Origin: Actinopolyspora mortivallis DSM 44261
Lineage (GTDB): Bacteria; Actinomycetota; Actinomycetes; Mycobacteriales; Pseudonocardiaceae
Assembly: GCF_000384035.1 (NCBI RefSeq)
Contig: NZ_KB913024.1
Span: 1,707,087-1,771,086, forward strand
Length of the DNA: 64,000 nt
Direction: 5' to 3'
The first letter of the stretch is position 1, and every line of letters starts with the position of its first letter. Positions 48,104 through 56,128 of the stretch are shown piece after piece. A program made the translations under genes and the position numbers. A model generated the notes under the pieces. It worked only from the letters and a program-made list of their open reading frames with translations. It ran no database searches and was not told the origin of the DNA.

Positions 48104-49292
48104 GCTGACCGGCCCACCCCACGCTCCGGTGCTGGTGCTGTCCAACTCCCTGGGCACGGACCGGACGATGTGGGACGCACAAGTGCCGCTGCTGAGCCGA
48201 CGGTTCCGCGTGCTGCGTTACGACCAGCGTGGCCACGGCCGCACACCGGCCACCGTCGGCCCCTACGACCTGGACCTGCTCGGTGGGGACGTGGTGGACC
48301 TGCTGGACCACCTCGACATCGACAGGGCGCATTTCGCCGGGCTCTCGCTCGGCGGTATGACCGGGATGTGGCTGGCGGTCAACGTGCCGGACCGAATCGA
48401 CCGGCTGGCCCTGCTGTGTACCTCCGCCGCGTTGGGACCGGCTTCCGCGTGGCGGGAACGGGCCGGGTTCGTGCGGGCCAACGGCACGGCCGCGATGGTG
48501 GAGTCCACCCTGAAGCGCTGGTTCACCGCCGAGCTGGCCGCGGACGAGGACGTCCGGGCCAAGTACGGCGCGATGATCGCCTCCTGCGACGACGAGGGTT
48601 ATGCCGCCTGCTGTGAGGCCATCGCCACCATGGATCTCCAGCGGTGGCTGGGACGGATCACCGCGCCCACGCTCGTGGTGGCCGGATATGATGACCCGGC
48701 GACGCCACCCTGGCACGCCGAGGCCATCGCAGGCGCTGTGGGGGGTGCTCGGCTGGAGGTGTTGGAACACGCCGCGCACCTGGCCAGTGTCGAACGTCAC
48801 GAACAGGTCGGTCGGCTGCTGTACGAGCACTTCACGGGGGACGACGAGCCTGTGTCCGCGGCGGGGACGCGTACCGACGGGGCACTGTCCGGATCCGGCG
48901 GTACGGGCAGCGGCACGGCCGTGCGCAGACAGGTGCTCGGCGACGCCCATGTGGACCGGGCTCGTGCACGCACCACGGAGTTCACCGCCCCCTTCCAGGA
49001 CTTCATCACCCGTTACGCCTGGGGGGAGCTCTGGGCCTCGGAGGAGATGGACCGGCCGAGTCGCAGTTGTGTCACGCTGGCCATCCTGGCGGCCACCGGC
49101 AACCACGACGAGTTCGCCATGCACGTCCGGGCGGCACGGCGCAACGGTGTGGAGGTGACGACCATCCGTCAGGTGCTCATGCACGTGGCGGTCTACGCCG
49201 GGGTGCCCAGAGCCAACAGCGCCTTCGCGGTGGCGGACCGGATCCTGTCCGAGGAGTCCGGGCGAGGCGCTGCCCGAGAGAACGATTCATGA
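48087..49292 (+). CDS. pcaL: Fused 3-oxoadipate enol-lactonase / 4-carboxymuconolactone decarboxylase
   Basis: This single 401-residue protein carries two consecutive pathway enzymes. Residues 1 to about 250 form the alpha/beta-hydrolase PcaD, with the nucleophile Ser87 in GLSLGG, the acid in AGYDDPATPP and the His in EHAAHLASVE. A Gly/Ser-rich linker (about residues 255-280) follows. Residues about 280-395 form PcaC (RRQVLGDAHVDRA; LTLAILAATGNHDEF-type core here VTLAILAATGNHDEF). The same fusion, PcaL, is known from Rhodococcus and Streptomyces. The GTG start overlaps pcaB. Confidence 0.93.
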   Translation: MIPDYELTGPPHAPVLVLSNSLGTDRTMWDAQVPLLSRRFRVLRYDQRGHGRTPATVGPYDLDLLGGDVVDLLDHLDIDRAHFAGLSLGGMTGMWLAVNVPDRIDRLALLCTSAALGPASAWRERAGFVRANGTAAMVESTLKRWFTAELAADEDVRAKYGAMIASCDDEGYAACCEAIATMDLQRWLGRITAPTLVVAGYDDPATPPWHAEAIAGAVGGARLEVLEHAAHLASVERHEQVGRLLYEHFTGDDEPVSAAGTRTDGALSGSGGTGSGTAVRRQVLGDAHVDRARARTTEFTAPFQDFITRYAWGELWASEEMDRPSRSCVTLAILAATGNHDEFAMHVRAARRNGVEVTTIRQVLMHVAVYAGVPRANSAFAVADRILSEESGRGAARENDS

Positions 49293-49304
49293 AGGAGTGC
49301 GGTG

Positions 49305-50105
49305 ATGGAGCCCGAGGTCGATTCCGAGGTCGGTCCGGTGCAGTCCTTGGCGCGCGGACTGCGGGTGATCCGTGCCTTCGACGAGACACGGCCGGAGATG
49401 ACCCTCAGCGAGGTCGCCCGGACCACGGGGCTCTCCCGCGCCTCCACGCGCAGGTTCCTGCACACGCTCGTCCAGCTCGGCTACGTGTGGACGGACGGTC
49501 GCCTGTTCGCGTTGACCCCCAGGGTCCTGGAGCTGGGGTTCTCCTACCTGTCGAGCCTCTCCCTGCCGGAGATAGCCCAGCCGCACCTGGAGCGGCTCGC
49601 CGCACGGGTGCACGAGTCCGTGTCCGTCTCGGTACTGGACGGTGACGAGATCGTCTACGTGGGGCGCGTCCCGACCTCGCGGATCATGACCGTGGCCATC
49701 AACATCGGCACCCGGTTTCCGGCCTATGCGACCTCGATGGGACGCGTGCTGCTGGCGGGACTCCAGGACCGGGAGCTGGAGGACTATCTGAGCAGGCTGC
49801 GCCCCGAGCCGCTGGCGCCGCACACCGTGACCAGTGTCGACGAACTGCGGCGGGAGCTGGAGCGGATCCGTTCCCAGGGGTGGGCCGTGGTCGACCAGGA
49901 GCTGGAGGCGGGGCTGCGTTCGTTGGCCGCCCCGGTCCGGGACCGCACCGAACGCGTGGTGGCGGCCGTGAACGTGTCCTCCCACGCCAGCCGGGCCACC
50001 ACCGAGCAGGCGCGGGAGGAGCTGCTGCCGCCACTGCTGGAGACGGCGGCCAGGATCGAGGCCGATCTGCGGGTGGCTCCCCAGGCGGTGCGGACCGCGC
50101 GGTGA
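49305..50105 (+). CDS. pcaR: IclR-family regulator, PcaR
   Basis: This 266-residue regulator has an N-terminal winged helix (SLARGLRVIRAFDETRPEMTLSEVARTTGLSRASTRRFLHTL, residues about 12-55) and a C-terminal effector domain (TRFPAYATSMGRVLLAGL). It is the PcaR/PobR-type subgroup that senses beta-ketoadipate or protocatechuate. ATG 49305 follows AAGGAG with ideal spacing, and the GTG at 49302 is the alternative. It is the last gene of the operon it should control, an autoregulatory arrangement. Confidence 0.9.
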   Translation: MEPEVDSEVGPVQSLARGLRVIRAFDETRPEMTLSEVARTTGLSRASTRRFLHTLVQLGYVWTDGRLFALTPRVLELGFSYLSSLSLPEIAQPHLERLAARVHESVSVSVLDGDEIVYVGRVPTSRIMTVAINIGTRFPAYATSMGRVLLAGLQDRELEDYLSRLRPEPLAPHTVTSVDELRRELERIRSQGWAVVDQELEAGLRSLAAPVRDRTERVVAAVNVSSHASRATTEQAREELLPPLLETAARIEADLRVAPQAVRTAR

Positions 50106-50171
50106 GTGGGACCGGTTCGGTGTCTCTCCGAGATGGTGCCGATCCGGGGAGCCGGTTTCAGCACGTTCGAC

Positions 50172-50654
50172 TCATCCGGCGCTCACTGTGGTGCTGGGAC
50201 CGAAATCGTGCCAGGTTCCGGTTCCCGCGTCGTAAACGGCCGTACGGAATACGACAGTGCTGTCCTCGTAGTGGTTTTTGTTGCACACTCCCCAGTTGCC
50301 TTTTCCGAGGCTGTTCACGCAGCCTCCTTGGCGGTACCAGTTTCCGTTTCGATAGTTGTCCCAGTCCGCCGCTGCCGAATGTCCGTCCGCGACGGTGTCC
50401 TTGACCCAGTACTTGTCCCCGTACGGTTCGAAACACGCTATCGCCCCCGGAATCGGCTCCGAACAGGGTATTCCGGAGGGAGGGGTGCCGGGGGAGGCCT
50501 TGTTCCACTCGTAGTCGGGGGCTGCCTGGGTGGCTCCACCTCCCTGTGGTTGTCGGAAGTCCGGACTTTCGGAGGCGGCAGCCGGCGCGGCTCCGAGCAG
50601 AGCGATCGCCATTGCCGTTCCGGAGAAGAGGCCGACCAGTTTCGGTGTGCGCAC
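50172..50654 (-). CDS. Small secreted protein, function unknown
   Basis: This 160-residue protein has a clear Sec signal peptide (RTPKLVGLFSGTAMAIALLGAAPAAA, cleavage after about residue 27). The mature part is polar and rich in Gly, Asn, Asp, Trp and Tyr, with four cysteines (GIPCSEP, IACFEP, GGCVNS, GVCNKN) that could form two disulfides. The GTG start has TTGGAG upstream. No catalytic motif was recognised. It is convergent with pcaR and stands apart from the ABC gene. Confidence 0.75.
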   Translation of the reverse strand: MRTPKLVGLFSGTAMAIALLGAAPAAASESPDFRQPQGGGATQAAPDYEWNKASPGTPPSGIPCSEPIPGAIACFEPYGDKYWVKDTVADGHSAAADWDNYRNGNWYRQGGCVNSLGKGNWGVCNKNHYEDSTVVFRTAVYDAGTGTWHDFGPSTTVSAG

Positions 50655-50810
50655 GATTACTCCAAAAAGTGGACGGATTTCGTTCCGCCGAGAGGTCTCG
50701 TTTCAGGCTTTTCCGATTTTTCCTGTTCGGTTCCGAACGAAGCAACGACGTGAGTCGATGTCACCCGAAATTCGGAGGTTTCCCGTTCTCGTGGTTTCAC
50801 CCAGCTCGGA

Positions 50811-52730
50811 TCACTCCGCCGAACCGGTCCGGCTCCCCGACGGAAGGACCCGTCCCGGGGAGTCCTGCTCCTCCTCGGCGAACTGGGTGCGGTACAGCTC
50901 GGCGTACTGTCCGCCGTGTTCCAGCAGTTCCTCGTGGGTGCCCTGTTCGAGAACACGTCCCTCCGAGATCACCAGGATCCGGTCCGCCCGGCGGATCGTG
51001 GCCAGGCGGTGGGCGATCACCAACGAGGTGCGTCCGGTCAACGCCCGGTTCAGGGCCCGCTGTACAGCGGCCTCGGACTCCGAGTCGAGGTGGGCTGTTG
51101 CCTCGTCCAGCACCACCACGGGCGGCTGTTTGAGCAACAGTCGTGCCAGGGCGATGCGCTGCTTCTCGCCTCCGGACAGCCGATAGCCCCTGTCCCCGAC
51201 GACGGTGTCCAGGCCGTCGGGAAGCTCGGAGACCAGTTCCTCCAGTTGCGCGGTGCGCAGGGCGTGCAGCAGTTCCTCGTCAGTGGCCTCGGGGCGGGCG
51301 TAGGTGAGGTTCGCCCGGATCGTGTCGTGGAACAGGTGCGCTTCCTGGGTGACCACACCGACGGTGGAGTACAGCGAGGACAGCGTGACGTTCCGGACGT
51401 CGTGTCCGCCCACGCGGACGCTTCCCGAATCCACGTCGTACAGCCGTCCCGCGAGCTGGGCGATGGTGGTCTTGCCGGCTCCGGAGTGTCCGACCAGTGC
51501 GATCATCTCTCCGGGAGCGGCGCGGAAGGAGACGTCGTGCAGTACCTGGTGGGCCGGGGTGTTCTCCTGCCGGGCCACCGACTCCAGGGAGGCCAGGGAG
51601 ACCTCGTCCGAGCCCGGGTAGTGGAAGGAGACGGAGTCGAATTCGAGACTGCGCGCATCCGGTGGCAGGTCGACGGCGTCCTCCCTCTCCCGGATCATCG
51701 GAGGCAGGTCCAACACCTCGAACACCCGGTGGAAGCTGACCAGGGCCGTCATCACGTCCACGTGCACGTTGGACAGCGAGGTCAGTGGACCGTAGAGCCG
51801 GGTGAGCAGTGAGGTCAGTGCCACCAGCGTGCCCAGCTGCAGGGAACCGCCGATCACCAGCACCCCACCGAGGCCGTAGGCCACGGCGGTCGCCAGGGCG
51901 GCCAGCAGGGTCAGCCCCACGAAGAAGACCCGGCTGTACATGGCCGAGAGCACACCGAGATCGCGGACGCGTGCCGCCTTGCCCGCGAAGTGCTCGGTCT
52001 CCTCGTCGGCCCTGCCGTAGAGCTTGGTCAACATGGCCCCGCCGACCCCGAAGCGTTCGGTCATCAGCGAGCTCATCTCGGCGTCCACGGCCATCTGCTC
52101 CCGGGTCACGCGCTGCAGCCTCCGACCGATCCAGCGCACCGGCAGCAGGAACAACGGCAGCAGGGCCAGTGCGATCAGCGTGATCTGCCAGGACAGGGCG
52201 AACATCGCCGCCAGCACCAGCACCAGGCTGAGCACGTTGGACACCACCGAGGACAGCGTGCTGGTCAGGGCACGCTGGGCTCCGATGACGTCGTTGTTGA
52301 GTCTGCTGGTCAGCGCGCCCGTCTGGGCGCGGACGAAGAACGCCAACGGCATCCGCCGTACGTGGTCGAACACCTCGCGGCGCAGGTCGTAGATCAGCCC
52401 CTCGCCGAGGCGGGAGGAGTACCAGCGTTGCAGCAGGGTGAGCACGGCCTCCAGCAGGGCGACCCCGGCCACGCCCACGGACAGCCAGACGACCACTCCG
52501 GTACGTCCCGGCACGACACCACGGTCGATGATCGCCTTGAACAGCAGCGGGGTGGCGACACCGAGTACCGCCGTGGCCGCGACCGTGATCAGGAAGGGAA
52601 CGATCACGCCCAGATAGGGGCGGGCGTAACCGAGGATCCGTGTGGCGAGCCCGGGAGGCAGCCGTTGTTTGGTCACCGAGCTGTCCCGGGTCAGTGAGCG
52701 CAGTGTCGCCCAGCTCACCCCACCGTCCAT
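50811..52730 (-). CDS. ABC multidrug-type exporter (half-transporter)
   Basis: This 639-residue fused membrane/ATPase protein acts as a dimer. Residues about 30-320 hold six membrane helices (YLGVIVPFLITVAATAVLGVA; VVVWLSVGVAGVALLEAVLTL; VVSNVLSLVLVLAAMFALSW). The ATPase domain has Walker A (GHSGAGKTTIAQLAG, about residue 425), the Q-loop GVVTQEAHLF, the signature LSGGEKQRIALARLLL, Walker B (VVVLDEATAHLD) and the switch His in VIAHRLATI. ATG 52730 has GGAGG upstream. It is probably co-transcribed with the MarR gene 118 bases upstream, so it may export a phenolic compound. Confidence 0.93.
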   Translation of the reverse strand: MDGGVSWATLRSLTRDSSVTKQRLPPGLATRILGYARPYLGVIVPFLITVAATAVLGVATPLLFKAIIDRGVVPGRTGVVVWLSVGVAGVALLEAVLTLLQRWYSSRLGEGLIYDLRREVFDHVRRMPLAFFVRAQTGALTSRLNNDVIGAQRALTSTLSSVVSNVLSLVLVLAAMFALSWQITLIALALLPLFLLPVRWIGRRLQRVTREQMAVDAEMSSLMTERFGVGGAMLTKLYGRADEETEHFAGKAARVRDLGVLSAMYSRVFFVGLTLLAALATAVAYGLGGVLVIGGSLQLGTLVALTSLLTRLYGPLTSLSNVHVDVMTALVSFHRVFEVLDLPPMIREREDAVDLPPDARSLEFDSVSFHYPGSDEVSLASLESVARQENTPAHQVLHDVSFRAAPGEMIALVGHSGAGKTTIAQLAGRLYDVDSGSVRVGGHDVRNVTLSSLYSTVGVVTQEAHLFHDTIRANLTYARPEATDEELLHALRTAQLEELVSELPDGLDTVVGDRGYRLSGGEKQRIALARLLLKQPPVVVLDEATAHLDSESEAAVQRALNRALTGRTSLVIAHRLATIRRADRILVISEGRVLEQGTHEELLEHGGQYAELYRTQFAEEEQDSPGRVLPSGSRTGSAE

Positions 52731-52848
52731 GAGGCCACCTCCGGTTCGGGAGCAGGAGTCCGCTCGATCGTGTGAGTTGGAGTTCTCTGGAAGTCAACAG
52801 TGTGGACGAGGAGGCCCGGTGTCCTCTCCGAAAGGGGAGGGAAACCGG

Positions 52849-53256
52849 TCACCCTTCCGTGAGTTTTCGCAGCAGTCGACGCAGCTGCTCCCGTTCGTCC
52901 TCGTCCAGGCGGGCCAGCATGGACCCGTTCACCGACTCGGCCACGGAGTTGGCGTGGCGCAGTGTCTCCCGTCCCAGCTCGGTCAGGTGGAGCTGTCTCC
53001 GCCTGCGGTCTCCGGAGTCGACCGTGCGGGACAGCAGTCCCCGCTGTTCCAGACGGAGCAGCAGGGAGGCCAGGGTGGCCTTGTCGATGGCGGCGTGTTG
53101 GCCCACCGCGGTCTGTTCGATGCCGGGCTGCTGGTCCACCGCGCGCAGCACCGCGTACTGCGGTTTGGTCAGCTCCGGCAGGTGGGCCTGCCAGGCGGCG
53201 GTGTGTTCCTGCAGTGCACGGCGCAGCAGGTGGAATACGGCCGCGTCCAGTTCCAC
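52849..53256 (-). CDS. MarR-family regulator divergent from the decarboxylase operon
   Basis: This 135-residue winged-helix regulator shows the MarR helix-turn-helix and wing (TAVGQHAAIDKATLASLLLRLEQRGLLSRTVDSGDRRRRQLHLTELG). Its N- and C-terminal helices form the dimer. The GTG start has GAGAGC upstream. It is divergent from the vdcB-like gene across 190 bases containing palindromes and lies upstream of the ABC exporter on the same strand. It may therefore control both in response to a phenolic acid, which is inference from position. Confidence 0.85.
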   Translation of the reverse strand: MELDAAVFHLLRRALQEHTAAWQAHLPELTKPQYAVLRAVDQQPGIEQTAVGQHAAIDKATLASLLLRLEQRGLLSRTVDSGDRRRRQLHLTELGRETLRHANSVAESVNGSMLARLDEDEREQLRRLLRKLTEG

Positions 53257-53401
53257 GGTGCTCTCTCACTGGGAGTCGGGCTTGCTCGGGGTGCCCGTGC
53301 ATCTTAGAGGCCGTCGGTGCGCTCGCACGGGTACCGGTCTCCCGTCCGAGAGGGTGGGGCGTCGGGGAGGGCGGTGTGCTTCCCGGCAGCCCGAACGGTG
53401 T

Positions 53402-53430
53402 TAGTATGTACACGAACATTCGTATGCGAA
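53402..53430. promoter_or_regulatory. Nested palindromes, likely MarR operator of the vdc operon
   Basis: CGAA-CA-TTCG (53413-53422) and TTCG-TATG-CGAA (53419-53430) overlap by four bases, just before the vdcB start at 53447. A possible -10 (TAGTAT, 53402-53407) abuts them. Binding of the divergent MarR protein here would block transcription of vdcB. Confidence 0.5.
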
Positions 53431-53446
53431 CTTTTTGGGAGCGGGA

Positions 53447-54025
53447 ATGCGGTTGGTGGTGGGGGTCACCGGAGCCACCGGGGCACCGGTGGCCGCCGGA
53501 CTGCTCGAGGAGCTGCACGGCAGGCCGGAGGTGTACACACACCTCGTGCTCAGCCGCTGGGCCAGGGCCACGGTCGAACTGGAGACGGGATACGACGTAC
53601 GGGAGTTCACCGCGCTGGCCGACGAGGTGCACGCCCCCGGGAACCAGGCGGCCACGATCTCCTCGGGATCGGTGCACACCGACGGGATGGTGATCGTGCC
53701 CTGCAGCATGAAGACCCTCGCCGGTATCCGCGTCGGATACGCCGAGGGACTGATCGGGAGGGCGGCCGACGTCACGCTCAAGGAACGCCGCAGGCTCGTG
53801 CTCGTACCCCGGGAAACCCCACTCGGCGAGATCCACCTGGAGAACATGCTCGCTCTCACCCGCATGGGAGCCGTGGTCGTTCCCCCGATGCCCGCCTTCT
53901 ACAACCATCCCGAGTCCGTCGAGGAGATCGTCGCCCACGTGGTCACCCGCGTACTCGACCAGTTCGGGATCCCCGCGTCCGGGGCCGGACGGTGGCGCGG
54001 TCTCGACACCAGGCCCCGCGCGTGA
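53447..54025 (+). CDS. vdcB: UbiX-like flavin prenyltransferase / decarboxylase subunit B
   Basis: This 192-residue flavoprotein should make the prenylated FMN cofactor needed by the UbiD-type subunit. Family motifs are VVGVTGATGAPVAAGLLEEL at the start, ISSGSVHTDGMVIVPCSMKTLAGIRVGYAEGLIGRAADVTLKE (FMN site and dimer contacts) and LVPRETPLGEIHLENML. The strong ATG has GGGAGCGGG upstream. In Streptomyces vdcBCD and Bacillus bsdBCD this gene comes first, as here. Substrate range cannot be read from sequence. Confidence 0.92.
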   Translation: MRLVVGVTGATGAPVAAGLLEELHGRPEVYTHLVLSRWARATVELETGYDVREFTALADEVHAPGNQAATISSGSVHTDGMVIVPCSMKTLAGIRVGYAEGLIGRAADVTLKERRRLVLVPRETPLGEIHLENMLALTRMGAVVVPPMPAFYNHPESVEEIVAHVVTRVLDQFGIPASGAGRWRGLDTRPRA

Positions 54026-54062
54026 ACCCGCTCCGTTCCTCCGTGACCAGGAGAGTGCCGCC

Positions 54063-55499
54063 ATGTCCTATGACGACCTGCGTTCGTACCTCGCTGCCCT
54101 CGACCGCCAGGGGCAGCTGCTGCACGTCACCGAGCGGGTGGACCCGGAACCCGACCTCGGCGCGGCCGCCAACGCGGCCAACCGGCTCGGTGAGCGGGCT
54201 CCCGCCCTGTACTTCGACAACGTCACCGGTTTCGAGTCCGCTCGGATCGCGGTGAACGCCCACGGTTCGTGGGCCAACCACGCGATCGCCTTCGACCTGC
54301 CTCCCGAGACCCCCACCAGGGACCAGGTGCGGGAGTTCATCCGGCGTTGGGAGAACTTCCCGGTGGCCGTCGAACGCCGGCAGGACCCACCGTGGGCGGA
54401 GAACACCCTCGACGGGGCCGAGGTCAACCTCTTCGACGTACTCCCGCTGTTCCGCCTCAACGACGGTGACGGAGGCTTCTACCTCGACAAGGCGGCCGTC
54501 GTCTCACGGGATCCGGAGGATCCCGACAACCTCGACAGACAGAACGTGGGCACTTACCGCATGGAGGTGAAGGGCACCAACCGGCTCGGATTGCAACCGG
54601 TGCCGATGCACGACATCGCACTGCACCTCGACGCCGCCGAACGCCGCGGCGAGGACCTCCCCGTGGCGGTCGCGCTGGGCAACGACCCGGTGATCTCGGT
54701 GGTGGCCGGAACCCCGCTCGGCTACGAGCAGCCCGAGTACGAGATGGCCGGGGCGCTGCGCGGAGCACCGGCGCCGGTCTCCCGGGCACCGCGGACCGGG
54801 CTCGACGTCCCCTGGGGCAGCGAGGTTGTGCTCGAAGGCGTGATCGAGTCCCGCGAACGCGAACTCGAAGGACCGTTCGGAGAGTTCACCGGGCACTACT
54901 CGGGTGGGCGGAACATGCCCGTCCTGCGTGTGGACCGGATCTCCCACCGCACCGATCCGATCTTCGAGTCCCTGTATCTCGGTATGCCCTGGACCGAGGT
55001 CGACTACCTGATCGGGCCGGCCACCTGCGTGCCGCTGTACCAGCAGTTGCGTGCCGACTTCCCCGAGGTACGGGCCGTCAACGCCATGTACACCCACGGG
55101 CTGCTCGCCATCGTCTCCACCGGGAGACGCTACGGCGGGTTCGCGCGGGCGGTCGGGCTGCGCGCCATGACCACGCCGCACGGCCTCGGTTACTGCAAGA
55201 CGGTCATCGTCGTCGACGAGGACGTGGACCCCTTCGACCTTCCCCAGGTCATGTGGGCGCTGTCCACCAAGGTCAATCCGGCCCGCGACCTGGTCAACCT
55301 GCCGAACATGTCCGTCCTAGAACTGGATCCCGGTTCGCAGCCGCCGGGGATCACCAACAAGCTCGTCATCGACGCCACCACTCCGGTGGCCCCGGACGAG
55401 CGGGGACACTACGGCCAACCGGTGACAGACCTGCCCGAGTCCGCCGCCTGGATCGACAGACTCACGACACTGCTCGCCGAACGAGGAGGAGACCGGTGA
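54063..55499 (+). CDS. vdcC: UbiD-family hydroxyarylic-acid decarboxylase, subunit C
   Basis: This 478-residue prFMN-dependent decarboxylase is of the 4-hydroxybenzoate/vanillate group. It has the conserved Asn/Arg region (NVGTYRMEVKG), the catalytic E-x-x-x-E segment EGPFGEFTGHYSGGR (about residues 274-288), the TDPIFESLYLGMPWTE stretch and a metal-binding tail. GGAGA precedes the start. The stop overlaps the vdcD start by 4 bases. Vanillate, 4-hydroxybenzoate and protocatechuate are likely substrates, and protocatechuate is the entry compound of the nearby pca operon. Confidence 0.93.
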   Translation: MSYDDLRSYLAALDRQGQLLHVTERVDPEPDLGAAANAANRLGERAPALYFDNVTGFESARIAVNAHGSWANHAIAFDLPPETPTRDQVREFIRRWENFPVAVERRQDPPWAENTLDGAEVNLFDVLPLFRLNDGDGGFYLDKAAVVSRDPEDPDNLDRQNVGTYRMEVKGTNRLGLQPVPMHDIALHLDAAERRGEDLPVAVALGNDPVISVVAGTPLGYEQPEYEMAGALRGAPAPVSRAPRTGLDVPWGSEVVLEGVIESRERELEGPFGEFTGHYSGGRNMPVLRVDRISHRTDPIFESLYLGMPWTEVDYLIGPATCVPLYQQLRADFPEVRAVNAMYTHGLLAIVSTGRRYGGFARAVGLRAMTTPHGLGYCKTVIVVDEDVDPFDLPQVMWALSTKVNPARDLVNLPNMSVLELDPGSQPPGITNKLVIDATTPVAPDERGHYGQPVTDLPESAAWIDRLTTLLAERGGDR

Positions 55500-55783
55500 A
55501 CACCACCCACGGAGGGACCGGACAGCCCGCACCGACGACGGTGTGCCCCCGGTGCGCCGCGGCGGAGTTCGACGAACTCGCCGTCTCCCCGGTGCCGGGA
55601 GTGTGGCGGGTGCTGCGCTGTGACCGGTGCCTGTACAGCTGGCGCACCACCGAACCCGCCCGTCGGAGCAGCCGCGCTGCCTACCCGGAGCGGTTCCGGA
55701 TGAGCCGCAGGGACATCGACGAGGCACCCCACCTGCCCCCGGTCCCCGACATACGGGAGGACACGCCGGGAGGAGACCGATGA
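55496..55783 (+). CDS. vdcD: Hydroxyarylic-acid decarboxylase small subunit D
   Basis: This 95-residue protein has a zinc-ribbon-like pair CPRCAAAEFDEL and LRCDRCLYSWRTTEP (Cys-X2-Cys twice), followed by the conserved PERFRMSRRDIDEAPHLPPVP tail typical of VdcD/BsdD. It is essential for full decarboxylase activity in the known operons, although its exact role is unclear. The GTG start overlaps vdcC by 4 bases, and its stop overlaps the next gene. Confidence 0.9.
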   Translation: MNTTHGGTGQPAPTTVCPRCAAAEFDELAVSPVPGVWRVLRCDRCLYSWRTTEPARRSSRAAYPERFRMSRRDIDEAPHLPPVPDIREDTPGGDR

Positions 55784-56046
55784 GCGAGACCCTCATGTGG
55801 GAGGCCAGGGCCGCGGTGGGCAGGCAGGAGGAGCTGCTCGACTGGGTCGGAGGAGTTCTGGAGGGGATGCGGGACAACGCCGCATGTCGCTGTGCGGGAC
55901 TGTACCGCGGCGGCGACCACCGCGTGGTGGTGCTCGTGGAGGCCGACGGTCTCCCGCCGGAACTGCCCCCTCCTCCCGAGGAACTGCTGTCCCGTCCGGC
56001 CCGACAGTGGACGTTCCGACGAGTCCGCCGCCACGTCTTCCGGTGA
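55780..56046 (+). CDS. Small protein coupled to vdcBCD, ABM-like fold suspected
   Basis: This 88-residue protein starts at ATG 55780, overlapping the vdcD stop (ATGA) with GGAGGAGA upstream, so it is clearly translated with the operon. The sequence LMWEARAAVGRQEELLDWVGGVLEGMRD followed by YRGGDHRVVVLVEADG reads like the beta-alpha-alpha-beta start of antibiotic-biosynthesis-monooxygenase-type ferredoxin-like proteins. It has two cysteines close together (ACRCAG) and a basic C-terminus. No function can be assigned. It is not one of the three standard vdc genes. Confidence 0.75.
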   Translation: MSETLMWEARAAVGRQEELLDWVGGVLEGMRDNAACRCAGLYRGGDHRVVVLVEADGLPPELPPPPEELLSRPARQWTFRRVRRHVFR

Positions 56047-56073
56047 CACGGCCACGTGGCCGCGACGGGCACG

Positions 56074-56112
56074 GGTGTCGCCGCGGAGACCGGAGGGCTT
56101 CGCGGCGACACC
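56074..56112. terminator. Terminator hairpin between the convergent vdc and tex genes
   Basis: A perfect 12-bp stem, GGTGTCGCCGCG (56074-56085) with CGCGGCGACACC (56101-56112), has a 15-base loop in an 82-base gap between convergent genes. Confidence 0.75.
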
Positions 56113-56128
56113 GCTGCCGGGAGAGGGG

